Source: an uncultured Campylobacter sp. (lineage in GTDB: Bacteria; Campylobacterota; Campylobacteria; Campylobacterales; Campylobacteraceae). Taken from it: a DNA stretch of 6,136 nucleotides. The stretch lies in assembly GCF_937949835.1 (NCBI RefSeq), contig NZ_CALEDC010000481.1, forward strand, positions 1 through 6,136, read 5' to 3'. A program made the translations under genes and the position numbers. Positions 1-5,525 of the stretch are shown piece by piece (within the stretch, counting starts at the first letter, position 1; each line of letters starts with the position of its first letter). The notes under the pieces were generated by a model. That model searched no databases. It saw nothing but the letters and a program-made list of their open reading frames with translations, and was not told where the DNA came from.

Positions 1-1460
1 GTTTCTCGATAGGAACGATAGGATATTTTAACTTCATCAAAGTTTTTTTGATTTACTGCACAATATTTTCTCAACACCTCTTCATCAAATAGGTAGTTTT
101 CGATTTCCCACCTTTTCATTACTCTAAATCTTGCATCCTGATTAGCTAAATACTCTTGCCTCTCTTTTTCTGATACTAGCTTTCCTGATGCCATATCTCT
201 ATCTTTAAAAACCCAAATTTCCATATTGGGAAACACCTTGCCTAATATCGCTAATGCAATGCTGCTTCTTTGATCCAACTCTGTATTTCCACCGCTAGAG
301 ACGAAAACAGTATCTGGATACTCTGCATTAAAAATATTATTTAAAACTTGAGCGTCAAGCCCTCTTTCAGAGCCATCTGGTCTGGGTTCATCTCGTCCTT
401 CGCAATAAATAATTCTATTAGGAGCTATTAATCCAGTTAAGTCATCTAGAGCTGTACTGAAAATAGATTTCCATGTTGTTCTATTGTTTGCAATAGGGGT
501 CAATGTTATAGCTTCTGAAGCAAATTTCATATTATCTTCAAATTGAATAACTTGACATTTCCCAGATAGCTCTTCTTGAAATGCTCGTAAAAAACCGATA
601 CTGTGAGTCGCAATCCAAATTTGCCCTTCATCGCCTATTAGTTTTTCTATCTCAATCATTAATTTTTTTTGAATCGATGTATTAATATGTAACTCAGGCT
701 CATCTAATAGAAAGATAGAGTTTTTATATTTCTCTCTTCTTAAAAATAAATCTAATAAAATATCAACAACTTCCTTTTCTCCGGCAGAGAGACTATCAAA
801 TGAGAATGTTATATCTGAATCTGATTTTTTAAAATTTAGCGTACCGTTATTTTGTGCCACATTTCCCAAGCTAACAATTTCTAAATCTAAACAGTTTTTT
901 ATAGATTGATTTAATAAGCCTATGACTTTAATCTTAGCTTCAGATGGCTTAATATCTTCTCTTTCCATAATTTGGTTATAAAATCCCAATAATCTTCTAT
1001 AATTATCCTCTACCTTGCTGTCTAAATTTAATGAACAGCTCGCTCCATCGGAATTGTTTTCAATAGGATCTACTGCTCTAATCTCGCTAATATTCAAACT
1101 AGTGTTGTAACGATACGGACTTCTGAATGAAAAAATAATTTTCCTATTATTCTTATATAAATCATGATCATTATATAATCTGCTATTGTCAATGATATTG
1201 CCCTCATCATCTAAATATTCAATCGATATTAATTGAAACGCATTCTTATTGTCTGTTCTGTAGAATATTTTCGGTATACTACCGCTCCCAATGTTCCCAC
1301 CATAACTTCCTCCGCATGCAATAAAAGCATCCAAAACACTACTTTTACCACATCCATTAGTACCAACCAATGCGATTATTTTCGCTGGCTTATCGCCTAA
1401 ATCTAAGGTTAGATCCTTAAATCTTTTAAAATCTTTTATATTTACCTTTGATATTTTCAT
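1..1460 (-). CDS. OLD-like ATPase with C-terminal TOPRIM-like (DUF4435-like) nuclease domain, partial (C-terminus beyond window)
   Basis: I translated this open frame directly: about 486 codons without a stop, starting at ATG 1458-1460 and leaving the window at base 1. The N-terminal part is an ABC/SMC-type ATPase. Residues 33-41 are Walker A (GTNGCGKSS), 223-229 the ABC signature (SLSAGEK), 249-258 Walker B with the catalytic Glu (IFLLDEPELH), and 284-287 the switch His (ATHS). A TOPRIM-like region follows: the acidic motif IIYCEG at 350-355 with E354, a glycine-rich SSGGN at 388-392, D420-R-D422, and EIENYL at 452-457. Family knowledge: OLD, Gabija GajA and PARIS proteins pair such ATPases with TOPRIM nucleases in phage defence, and the ENYL element resembles DUF4435 of PARIS AriB. 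A fused PARIS-like protein is therefore possible, but that is inference. The gene is AT-rich compared with the dsb genes, which suggests transfer. The ribosome binding site is weak (GGA, 6 nt upstream). A two-codon ORF (ATG-GAC-TGA) ends 2 nt before the start. Any partner genes would lie off the left edge. Confidence 0.88.
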   Translation of the reverse strand, partial: MKISKVNIKDFKRFKDLTLDLGDKPAKIIALVGTNGCGKSSVLDAFIACGGSYGGNIGSGSIPKIFYRTDNKNAFQLISIEYLDDEGNIIDNSRLYNDHDLYKNNRKIIFSFRSPYRYNTSLNISEIRAVDPIENNSDGASCSLNLDSKVEDNYRRLLGFYNQIMEREDIKPSEAKIKVIGLLNQSIKNCLDLEIVSLGNVAQNNGTLNFKKSDSDITFSFDSLSAGEKEVVDILLDLFLRREKYKNSIFLLDEPELHINTSIQKKLMIEIEKLIGDEGQIWIATHSIGFLRAFQEELSGKCQVIQFEDNMKFASEAITLTPIANNRTTWKSIFSTALDDLTGLIAPNRIIYCEGRDEPRPDGSERGLDAQVLNNIFNAEYPDTVFVSSGGNTELDQRSSIALAILGKVFPNMEIWVFKDRDMASGKLVSEKERQEYLANQDARFRVMKRWEIENYLFDEEVLRKYCAVNQKNFDEVKISYRSYRE

Positions 1461-1492
1461 ATTCAGTCCATTTTAAAGAAGATATTAATTAA

Positions 1493-1501
1493 TTTATACC
1501 A
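1493..1501 (-). promoter_or_regulatory. Extended -10 promoter of the OLD-like ATPase gene
   Basis: On the minus strand the sequence reads TGGTATAAA, that is TG-N-TATAAA, a good extended -10 element. Its end is about 32 nt from the ATG at 1460, which would give a short leader of about 25 nt. I see no clear -35 element, as is usual in Campylobacter. The surrounding AT-richness makes chance matches possible. Confidence 0.45.
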
Positions 1502-1760
1502 ATTCTTCCCCGAAAAATAGCTTATCGCATATTACACTGCTCCGTCTGGCTCCATAGTAACCTGCGTCCAGAGAATCTTCACCAGTGATCAGGCTTCGCG
1601 GAGTCTGCTAAATTTACGATGCCGAGTGCCGATGTCTTTTTGATGAGTTTATTTTACTCTTGCTTTTATAGCCTTTCTGACCTCTATTTTGTATGCATTT
1701 AGCACCTAGGCTACCTTACCTGTTTTCGTCGGTGTAGAATATACTGGCAGTTTTAGAATT
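1494..1760 (-). pseudogene. Possible decayed 3' end of an IS200/IS605-type tnpB gene
   Basis: Read on the minus strand, several short stretches in different frames look protein-like and fall in the order of a TnpB C-terminus. First comes YSTPTKTGKVA-stop-VLNAYKI, which can be laid over the zinc-ribbon and RD-N-A-x-x-N-I region of TnpB but lacks the cysteines. Next, in a second frame, comes KKTSALGIVNLADSAKPD, resembling the common TAGTxGIxACGDSVRP-type tail. Last, in a third frame, comes GEDSLDAGYYGARRSSV, ending in LFFGEELV-stop at 1494-1496. Two frame changes and internal stops would be needed, so nothing functional is encoded. The match is from memory of the family and is weak. The stretch could instead be structured non-coding DNA. 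If correct, it would also contain the guide-RNA scaffold region that overlaps tnpB ends. Confidence 0.27.
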
Positions 1761-1898
1761 TACTCTTTCATTTTTGCTACTTTTGGTAATAACATTATAA
1801 CAAAATGGACTTTAAGCAACTTGGTAAAAATTATTTGGCAGATATCAGTTCGACAATGAGCGAGGGCTTAAATACTATGTTTTAGATTATTTTTAAAA

Positions 1899-1921
1899 TA
1901 AGCCGCCCAAAAGACGGCTTA
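1899..1921 (-). terminator. Intrinsic terminator of the dba-dsbI-propeller operon
   Basis: A perfect 7-bp stem, TAAGCCG/CGGCTTA, encloses a 9-nt interior that may form one more G-C pair. On the minus strand the stem is followed by TTTTAAAAATAA, a partial U-tract. It starts 5 nt after the stop codon of the propeller gene, as expected for an operon terminator. On the plus strand the stem is followed by AATTTTA, so weak bidirectional activity is possible. Confidence 0.75.
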
Positions 1922-1925
1922 AATT

Positions 1926-2813
1926 TTATCTCTCGAAAATAAAAATTTTATTCATGCCGTCCTCTCTGGACGCGACGTAGAATTTACTCTCTTTGATAGC
2001 GAGCGCATGGGCATCGCTCGCGCCTTCAAAGCTATAAATCTCCACGATCTTTCTGCTGCGCGGATCAAGCTTTAGGATGCTTGAGTATTGCTTCGAGAGT
2101 AGATAAACAAACTCGCCGCTCGCATCCATACCCGTGATATAGTAGTCGTTTATATCCCTGCCGTCCTTTACGCCGAGAGCCTCATCGAAGCTCGGCACGA
2201 ACTCGCTCGAGAGCAGATTATCGGCGTCACTAAAGCTCGCCACGCTCCAGCCTTGCTTGATGTCATCGGGCACGCTCGCGATGAAAAACTCGCCGTAAAA
2301 GTCCGAGTGATCCCAGCTTAGGATATACTGCTGTTTGGCGCGCACAGTGGAGTAGCGGTCCTTGAAATCGAGCGTGAAATTTTCGTATCCGTCGTGCAGA
2401 TAGCGCCACGCTTTGTTCGCTTCCTCTTTACTTTGATTCGGTGCGGGTTTGAAAAACTCATAGGTTTTATTATAGCTCATGAGCCCTACCGAGCCTTTAA
2501 AAAAACTCGCTGCGACGGTCTCCTCCATTTGGATTATCCAATCGGGTGTGCTTCGTAGATAGTTTTTTACGGTTTTTAGCTCGCCGTCCATTTCGTAGAG
2601 CTCGAATTTTAGCGTACCGAGCAAGAAGTTTCCGCTTGCCGCGTCGTAGTCAAGCCCTGTGACTGGATTATTGTTGTTTAAATTTGGCGTTATCTCGCCG
2701 ATTTTGCGTAGCGGCGTTAAATTTACCACTGCGCCATCCGCAGGATTTAGATTAAACTCGCCGCCCAGCGCCAGTACAGCGCACAAAAGGGTTAAGGTTA
2801 AAATTTTTCTCAT
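1926..2813 (-). CDS. Periplasmic beta-propeller-like protein, counterpart of the C-terminal domain of DsbI
   Basis: A 295-residue protein with a Sec signal peptide: MRKILTLTLLCAVLALGG has a basic start, a hydrophobic core and small residues near 15-18, and cleavage probably falls around G18. C11 lies inside the signal and is not in a proper lipobox. I see no other cysteine, so the mature protein seems cysteine-free. The rest consists of repeated short beta-strand patterns with turn motifs (for example DYDAASGNFLLGT, ITGMDASGEFVYLLS, ILKLDPRSRKIVEIYSF, ALAIKESKFYVAS), as in a YWTD/NHL-like propeller. In C. jejuni a similar propeller is the C-terminal half of DsbI. Here it is a separate gene directly after the DsbB-like gene, so it probably works with that protein at the periplasmic face, perhaps in substrate choice (inference). 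GAGG at 2821-2824, overlapping the upstream TGA, decides the start. The mechanism is unknown to me. Confidence 0.8.
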   Translation of the reverse strand: MRKILTLTLLCAVLALGGEFNLNPADGAVVNLTPLRKIGEITPNLNNNNPVTGLDYDAASGNFLLGTLKFELYEMDGELKTVKNYLRSTPDWIIQMEETVAASFFKGSVGLMSYNKTYEFFKPAPNQSKEEANKAWRYLHDGYENFTLDFKDRYSTVRAKQQYILSWDHSDFYGEFFIASVPDDIKQGWSVASFSDADNLLSSEFVPSFDEALGVKDGRDINDYYITGMDASGEFVYLLSKQYSSILKLDPRSRKIVEIYSFEGASDAHALAIKESKFYVASREDGMNKIFIFER

Positions 2814-2820
2814 ATCGCGA

Positions 2821-2824
2821 CCTC
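2821..2824 (-). promoter_or_regulatory. Shine-Dalgarno of the propeller gene overlapping the dsbI stop
   Basis: The minus strand reads AAG-TGA-GGT-CGC-GAT-ATG. The GAGG core uses bases of the dsbI stop codon (2823-2825) and lies 7 nt before the ATG at 2813. This geometry suits re-initiation by ribosomes that have just finished dsbI. Confidence 0.7.
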
Positions 2825-3578
2825 ACTTCGGTAAATTCGGTAGTTTTGGATTCCAGCTTTCGCGAAAATCAATTTCGGTTTCTTCCCAGTGATCAAGCTC
2901 CCAAAACCACTTTGACGGATCGATGCTCATGCGCGAAGGCGTCGCGGAGGCTAGATAGGGCGGAGGGCCTGCCGTGATGAAAGCCTGGACGCAGTTAAAA
3001 GCCATGATGATAGCAAAGGCCACCACGGCTATCTTGCCTAGCGCAAATTTGGGTAAAACCGCGCCGTATGCGCCCTCTTCGCTTTTTTGCATTATTTTAC
3101 CTACGTTTTTGCCTAGCAGCAAAATCACACCCAAAAATATAATGACGCAAAAATGTACCACTACGACCCAAAACTGCGTGTGTGCGCCTAAAATTTCAAG
3201 CCCGAAGCCCTGCTTGATGTCGAGGTAGCCGCCGCCCGTGCCGTCAAGGCTATAGTGTAAAAAGCCGTCGTAAAGCCCAAGGCACGCTAAAAAGATGATT
3301 GCAGCGAGGTATTTGACCTTAAAGCCGTATCTAACGATAACTAGCGCCATAAACGAGATCGCTACCATGCAAAATCTCTCATGCCAACACATAATGCAGG
3401 GACTATCGCCCATACCAAAGCCCAAAACAAGGCATGCGATACCTACCGGCAAAGCGATGAGAGCGAGCGCCGCGAGGGCAAAAAGGTTGAAAAATAGCTT
3501 CTCATCATCGCCCCAGCCCGCAGAAATTTCGGTGCTGCGGGTGAAGCTTTGAGACATTTTATCTTGCATACTTTCCAT
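2823..3578 (-). CDS. dsbI: DsbI, DsbB-family thiol oxidoreductase (membrane part only)
   Basis: A 251-residue inner-membrane protein that fits a five-helix DsbB/DsbI layout, with hydrophobic segments at about 29-54, 69-82, 89-107, 136-156 and 183-203. The redox motif is C61-I-M-C64, within SPCIMCWHERF, on the periplasmic side between helices 1 and 2. The other cysteines (49, 70, 99, 144, 196) lie in or next to helices. The periplasmic loop at about 108-134 has none, so the second cysteine pair of classical DsbB is missing, as I recall for DsbI proteins. DsbB-type enzymes reoxidise periplasmic DsbA-like oxidases and pass electrons to quinone. The role here is inferred from family and context. 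After helix 5 a 48-residue periplasmic tail ends at LPNLPK. In C. jejuni DsbI the protein continues into a beta-propeller, which here is the next gene. Its start has a strong overlapping ribosome binding site, and dba precedes it by 9 nt. In C. jejuni, dba-dsbI is reported to be Fur-regulated and translationally coupled. Confidence 0.88.
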   Translation of the reverse strand: MESMQDKMSQSFTRSTEISAGWGDDEKLFFNLFALAALALIALPVGIACLVLGFGMGDSPCIMCWHERFCMVAISFMALVIVRYGFKVKYLAAIIFLACLGLYDGFLHYSLDGTGGGYLDIKQGFGLEILGAHTQFWVVVVHFCVIIFLGVILLLGKNVGKIMQKSEEGAYGAVLPKFALGKIAVVAFAIIMAFNCVQAFITAGPPPYLASATPSRMSIDPSKWFWELDHWEETEIDFRESWNPKLPNLPK

Positions 3579-3584
3579 CGCTCG

Positions 3585-3589
3585 CTCCT
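3585..3589 (-). promoter_or_regulatory. Shine-Dalgarno of dsbI overlapping the dba stop
   Basis: The minus strand reads TTC-TAG-GAG-CGA-GCG-ATG. The AGGAG core begins inside the dba stop codon (3588-3590) and lies 6 nt before the dsbI ATG at 3578. Translation of dba should therefore influence initiation at dsbI, consistent with the coupling described for the C. jejuni homologues. Confidence 0.75.
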
Positions 3590-3755
3590 AGAAATTTCCC
3601 ATAGGCACGACGGCAAATTTATTTACCCATGCCATCATGATGACGAGTATCGCGACACCTGCAATACCAAAGCCCATAACCGCGCGCTTTTTCTCAGGCT
3701 TGAGCCACAGCAAAAGAGCTGCGACGAAAAACATAAGAACCATTAAAAATTCCAT
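3588..3755 (-). CDS. dba: Dba-like small membrane protein, DsbI accessory
   Basis: A 55-residue protein starting MEFLMVLMFF and ending VVPMGNF. It has two hydrophobic segments, about 2-18 and 27-45, joined by a short charged turn (KPEKKR), so it is a helical-hairpin inner-membrane protein. Its position immediately before dsbI, its small size and its topology match Dba of C. jejuni, which is encoded with DsbI and, as I recall, is needed for its proper synthesis or function. The start at 3755 is chosen because AGGAG at 3761-3765 lies 5 nt upstream. The in-frame ATG at 3788 would add 11 residues but lacks such a site, and the good ribosome binding site would then fall inside the coding region. 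It contains no cysteines, so it is unlikely to carry electrons itself. Confidence 0.82.
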   Translation of the reverse strand: MEFLMVLMFFVAALLLWLKPEKKRAVMGFGIAGVAILVIMMAWVNKFAVVPMGNF

Positions 3756-4101
3756 GTTTTCTCCTTTCTTGCTGAAATTTAATATCATAAAATATTAGGC
3801 TTTTATTTATTAAATATACATTAAAAAATATATTTTTACAAGTATAAATATATTTTTTTGTTATATTTTTATGCTATTAAAATATATATTACTAATAATT
3901 TTTTTATATTAAAGCTTATTTTAAACTTATTTCAGGCGTGTTAATTTGATTTTGCTCTTGTAGGTTTGTGCAATTGAAATTAATAAGAGATTTAACAAGC
4001 AGTAAGACGAAGTCATAACTAAACGCTTAATTTGTCTTGAGTCAAGGTGATTTTTCCACAATTGCTTTTTATACTAGCAATAGTTTATTGCCAAAGTAGT
4101 G
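3756..4101. other. Intergenic region upstream of the dsb operon, extremely AT-rich in part
   Basis: No gene is supported here. About 3781-3930 is almost entirely A and T and carries the word AAATATATTTTT at 3826-3837 and again at 3846-3857, exactly 20 bp apart, plus other AT palindromes. About 3930-4065 is of ordinary composition. The region ends in the inverted repeat at 4066-4113. It must hold the promoter of the dsb operon and could bind a repressor such as Fur or a nucleoid protein, but I cannot fix an operator by eye in such AT-rich sequence. Confidence 0.6.
3779..3787 (-). promoter_or_regulatory. Candidate extended -10 promoter of dba-dsbI
   Basis: The minus strand reads TGATATTAA, that is TG-N followed by TATTAA, a partial match to an extended -10, about 23 nt before the dba ATG. 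It would give a leader of roughly 17 nt containing the AGGAG site. Several other TATA-like words further upstream could serve instead. Confidence 0.3.
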
Positions 4102-4113
4102 CTAGTATAAAAA
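4066..4113. repeat. Perfect 14-bp inverted repeat with 20-bp spacer at the end of the ATPase gene
   Basis: The left arm TTTTTATACTAGCA (4066-4079) and the right arm TGCTAGTATAAAAA (4100-4113) are exact reverse complements. The right arm covers the stop codon of the ATPase gene (4102-4104). The arms put the T-run before and the A-run after the stem on both strands, opposite to an intrinsic terminator. An alternative small hairpin, GCAAT/ATTGC (4077-4081 with 4087-4091), competes with the left arm. It could be an operator, an RNA-stability hairpin or a mobile-element end. Confidence 0.8.
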
Positions 4114-5298
4114 CCCAAACAGCCACAACGGTATCTTATTGCCGACACCAACCTCAATATCATCTGCCGCTATAAAAGAATTTGGCATATCTTTTATCTG
4201 CTCAAAGCTCTTTTTTGCTCCGCCTATTTCAAAGACAAATTCGCCTACTATAAAATCTCCGGCTTTGCCCGAGTAAATTTCAGTGATATTTCCAAGCTGG
4301 TTAGTAAAGAATGTCTCTCTAACATTTCCTATATCAGGGCTATTTATATACATTAAATTTGTATTTTCAAGGTAAATTTTGTCTGCCTTATCCATATTTT
4401 TTATAGCTAGCTCACTTTTCATTAAAAGCCTTATAAGTCCAGCGCTATCAAGCATAGCAAGATACTCTTTTAGCGTCCTATCATCCCTTATATCAACAAG
4501 CGATTTTAGGCTTGAGTAGTTTGGCTGATATGGGACGTTTGTGCTTATGGCATGAGTTAAGATCTTTAGCTTTCTTGCAGTGTTGCCGTTTAAATTTGGA
4601 TATATACTTAAAAGATCGCTATCTATCGTAGCTTCTATGCTTTGTCTTAGGGTCTGATAAAAGGCGGTATCATTTGGCATATCATTATAGTATGGGTAGT
4701 AACCCACCTTTAGATACTCTCTAAAAAGTTTAACAACTGCTAGATCTTTTTGTTTTAAAGTATTAATGATATCAACAGCTATCTCCTGATGGTTTGTAAG
4801 TAAATTTGCAAGCTCAATAGCTTCTAAATTTATACCATACCTTAGCCCTAGATACTCCCTAAAACTCATTCCACTCATCTTATATACTATCGCTCTTCTG
4901 CTTAGATCATGAGAGCTTTTTAACACTTCAAGAGCAGATGAACCAGTAGCTACTATATTTAACTCTTTAAAGTTATCATAGGCAAATTTTAATACAGCAG
5001 ATATATCTTTACTTTTATGAATTTCATCCAGATATAGATGCTTTCCACCATTTAATACAAACTCTCTTATAATTGAGGTTATATCGTTTGATATCTCTAT
5101 GTCATCTAGGCTTAAGTAAAGACTATTTTTGTTTTTATTAGCTAGCTGAGCTAGAGTGGTTGTTTTACCTATTCCTCTTTGCCCAAGAACAACGATAAGT
5201 CTATGAGATAAGTCCTTGGAGTCTATAAAATATCTTTTAAATTTATGGTTGTTTAACCTTATAAGGTCATTGCTTTTTAAAAAAAGTTGATCTAGCAT
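4102..5298 (-). CDS. AAA_14/DUF4143 family ATP-binding protein
   Basis: A complete 398-residue protein of the widespread AAA_14 plus DUF4143 family. Walker A is GQRGIGKTTT at 39-48, Walker B is HLYLDEIHK at 87-95, the sensor-like IVATGSSA is at 115-122, and basic SRRAIVYKM at 133-141 is followed by SFREYL. The C-terminal half fits DUF4143 and ends in the family's familiar closing, with the segment AGDFIVGEFVFEIGG, then KKSFEQIKD, and finally IPLWLFGFLY. This end resembles a reduced PD-(D/E)XK-like fold, but I see no full catalytic set, so nuclease activity should not be assumed. The molecular role of these solitary ATPases is poorly known. They are often found in accessory regions. AGGGA at 5305-5309 lies 6 nt before the ATG and supports the start. 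The gene is AT-rich compared with the dsb genes, stands alone in its transcription unit, and lies between an inverted repeat and a restriction-gene scar, which suggests horizontal arrival. Confidence 0.87.
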   Translation of the reverse strand: MLDQLFLKSNDLIRLNNHKFKRYFIDSKDLSHRLIVVLGQRGIGKTTTLAQLANKNKNSLYLSLDDIEISNDITSIIREFVLNGGKHLYLDEIHKSKDISAVLKFAYDNFKELNIVATGSSALEVLKSSHDLSRRAIVYKMSGMSFREYLGLRYGINLEAIELANLLTNHQEIAVDIINTLKQKDLAVVKLFREYLKVGYYPYYNDMPNDTAFYQTLRQSIEATIDSDLLSIYPNLNGNTARKLKILTHAISTNVPYQPNYSSLKSLVDIRDDRTLKEYLAMLDSAGLIRLLMKSELAIKNMDKADKIYLENTNLMYINSPDIGNVRETFFTNQLGNITEIYSGKAGDFIVGEFVFEIGGAKKSFEQIKDMPNSFIAADDIEVGVGNKIPLWLFGFLY

Positions 5299-5329
5299 AG
5301 TTTATCCCTGAATTATGTAATGCAATACA

Positions 5330-5338
5330 ATTATATCA
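5330..5338 (-). promoter_or_regulatory. Extended -10 promoter of the AAA_14/DUF4143 gene
   Basis: The minus strand reads TGATATAAT, a perfect TG-N-TATAAT, ending 31 nt before the ATG at 5298. It predicts a leader of about 25 nt containing AGGGA. The element overlaps the end of the Res-derived open frame, so this promoter sits on rearranged DNA. Confidence 0.6.
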
Positions 5339-5525
5339 TAAAAAGATATGGGATAAGATACAAAAAATGCTCCTTTGCGCAGTGAATTTTGGACTCTTCG
5401 ACTTGGCGAAGTTGCATAGAGTTCATAGACCCCTTAGTCTCTGCAACAAAATAAATATGCTTGATATCACCCTCATAAAACGCGATCGCCCTAAAAAGAC
5501 AAACCTCTCCAGATACATCAGTCAT
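5331..5525 (-). pseudogene. Fragment of a type III restriction enzyme Res subunit (nuclease domain scar)
   Basis: The open frame is 64 codons, but only about 42 of them (5364-5489) look like real protein: [20 protein letters not shown], then SMNSMQLR, then KIHCAKEHF. This is the end of the PD-(D/E)XK nuclease domain of type III Res subunits, where ETK gives the E-x-K of the active site and the following helix is normally S-x-x-LR-x-x-E-x-x-KI-x-CAKxHF. The preceding PDWA strand with the catalytic Asp is missing, as are the helicase domains and the normal C-terminal end. The flanking residues (about 1-12 and 55-64 of the frame) have no resemblance and are junction read-through. The first methionine is not a real start. 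It is a non-functional relic of a former restriction-modification locus. No mod gene remains in the window. Confidence 0.72.

Larger units (their letters stand above)
1461..1925. other. Non-coding gap with mixed composition
   Basis: No intact gene is visible in these 465 bases. From left to right it holds the ATPase leader and promoter (to about 1501), a roughly half-GC island at about 1530-1640 inside otherwise AT-rich sequence, short broken coding-like stretches, and the terminator of the dsb operon at 1899-1921. The longest open stretches (about 37-40 codons, on both strands near 1500-1640) have no convincing start codon or ribosome binding site. Confidence 0.7.

Noticed and set aside
1530..1625. 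Possible cobalamin- or FMN-like riboswitch on the minus strand (GGTGAAGATTC, GAGCCAGACG)
   Set aside because: Only loose word matches; the diagnostic B12 box and the paired core cannot be assembled, and a defence-type ATPase would be an odd target.
1521..1643. Plus-strand 40-codon open stretch
   Set aside because: It is stop-to-stop without a usable start; the length is not unusual for a GC-richer island.
1805..1890. Short plus-strand frames (26-codon ORF from ATG 1805, and a frame ending KYYVLDYF-stop)
   Set aside because: Too short, no good ribosome binding site, no recognisable family, and the second is preceded by an in-frame stop.
2659..2892. Plus-strand open frame of 77 codons
   Set aside because: It lies antisense across the junction of the propeller and dsbI genes, has no ribosome binding site, and its translation has no domain character.
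2974..3552. Two plus-strand open frames (2974-3228 and 3295-3552)
   Set aside because: Both are antisense shadows of dsbI, with low-complexity translations and no start signals.
3549..3746. Plus-strand open frame of 65 codons
   Set aside because: It is antisense to dba and the start of dsbI; the minus-strand genes have clear ribosome binding sites and membrane segments, while this frame has neither.
3756..3788. Longer dba start at 3788
   Set aside because: No ribosome binding site precedes it, and it would place the strong AGGAG of the 3755 start inside the coding region.
3916..4032. Minus-strand frames ending near 3916-3930
   Set aside because: Short overlapping frames in AT-rich DNA without a ribosome binding site or recognisable sequence.
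4066..4113. Inverted repeat as intrinsic terminator of the ATPase gene
   Set aside because: No U-tract follows the stem on either strand.
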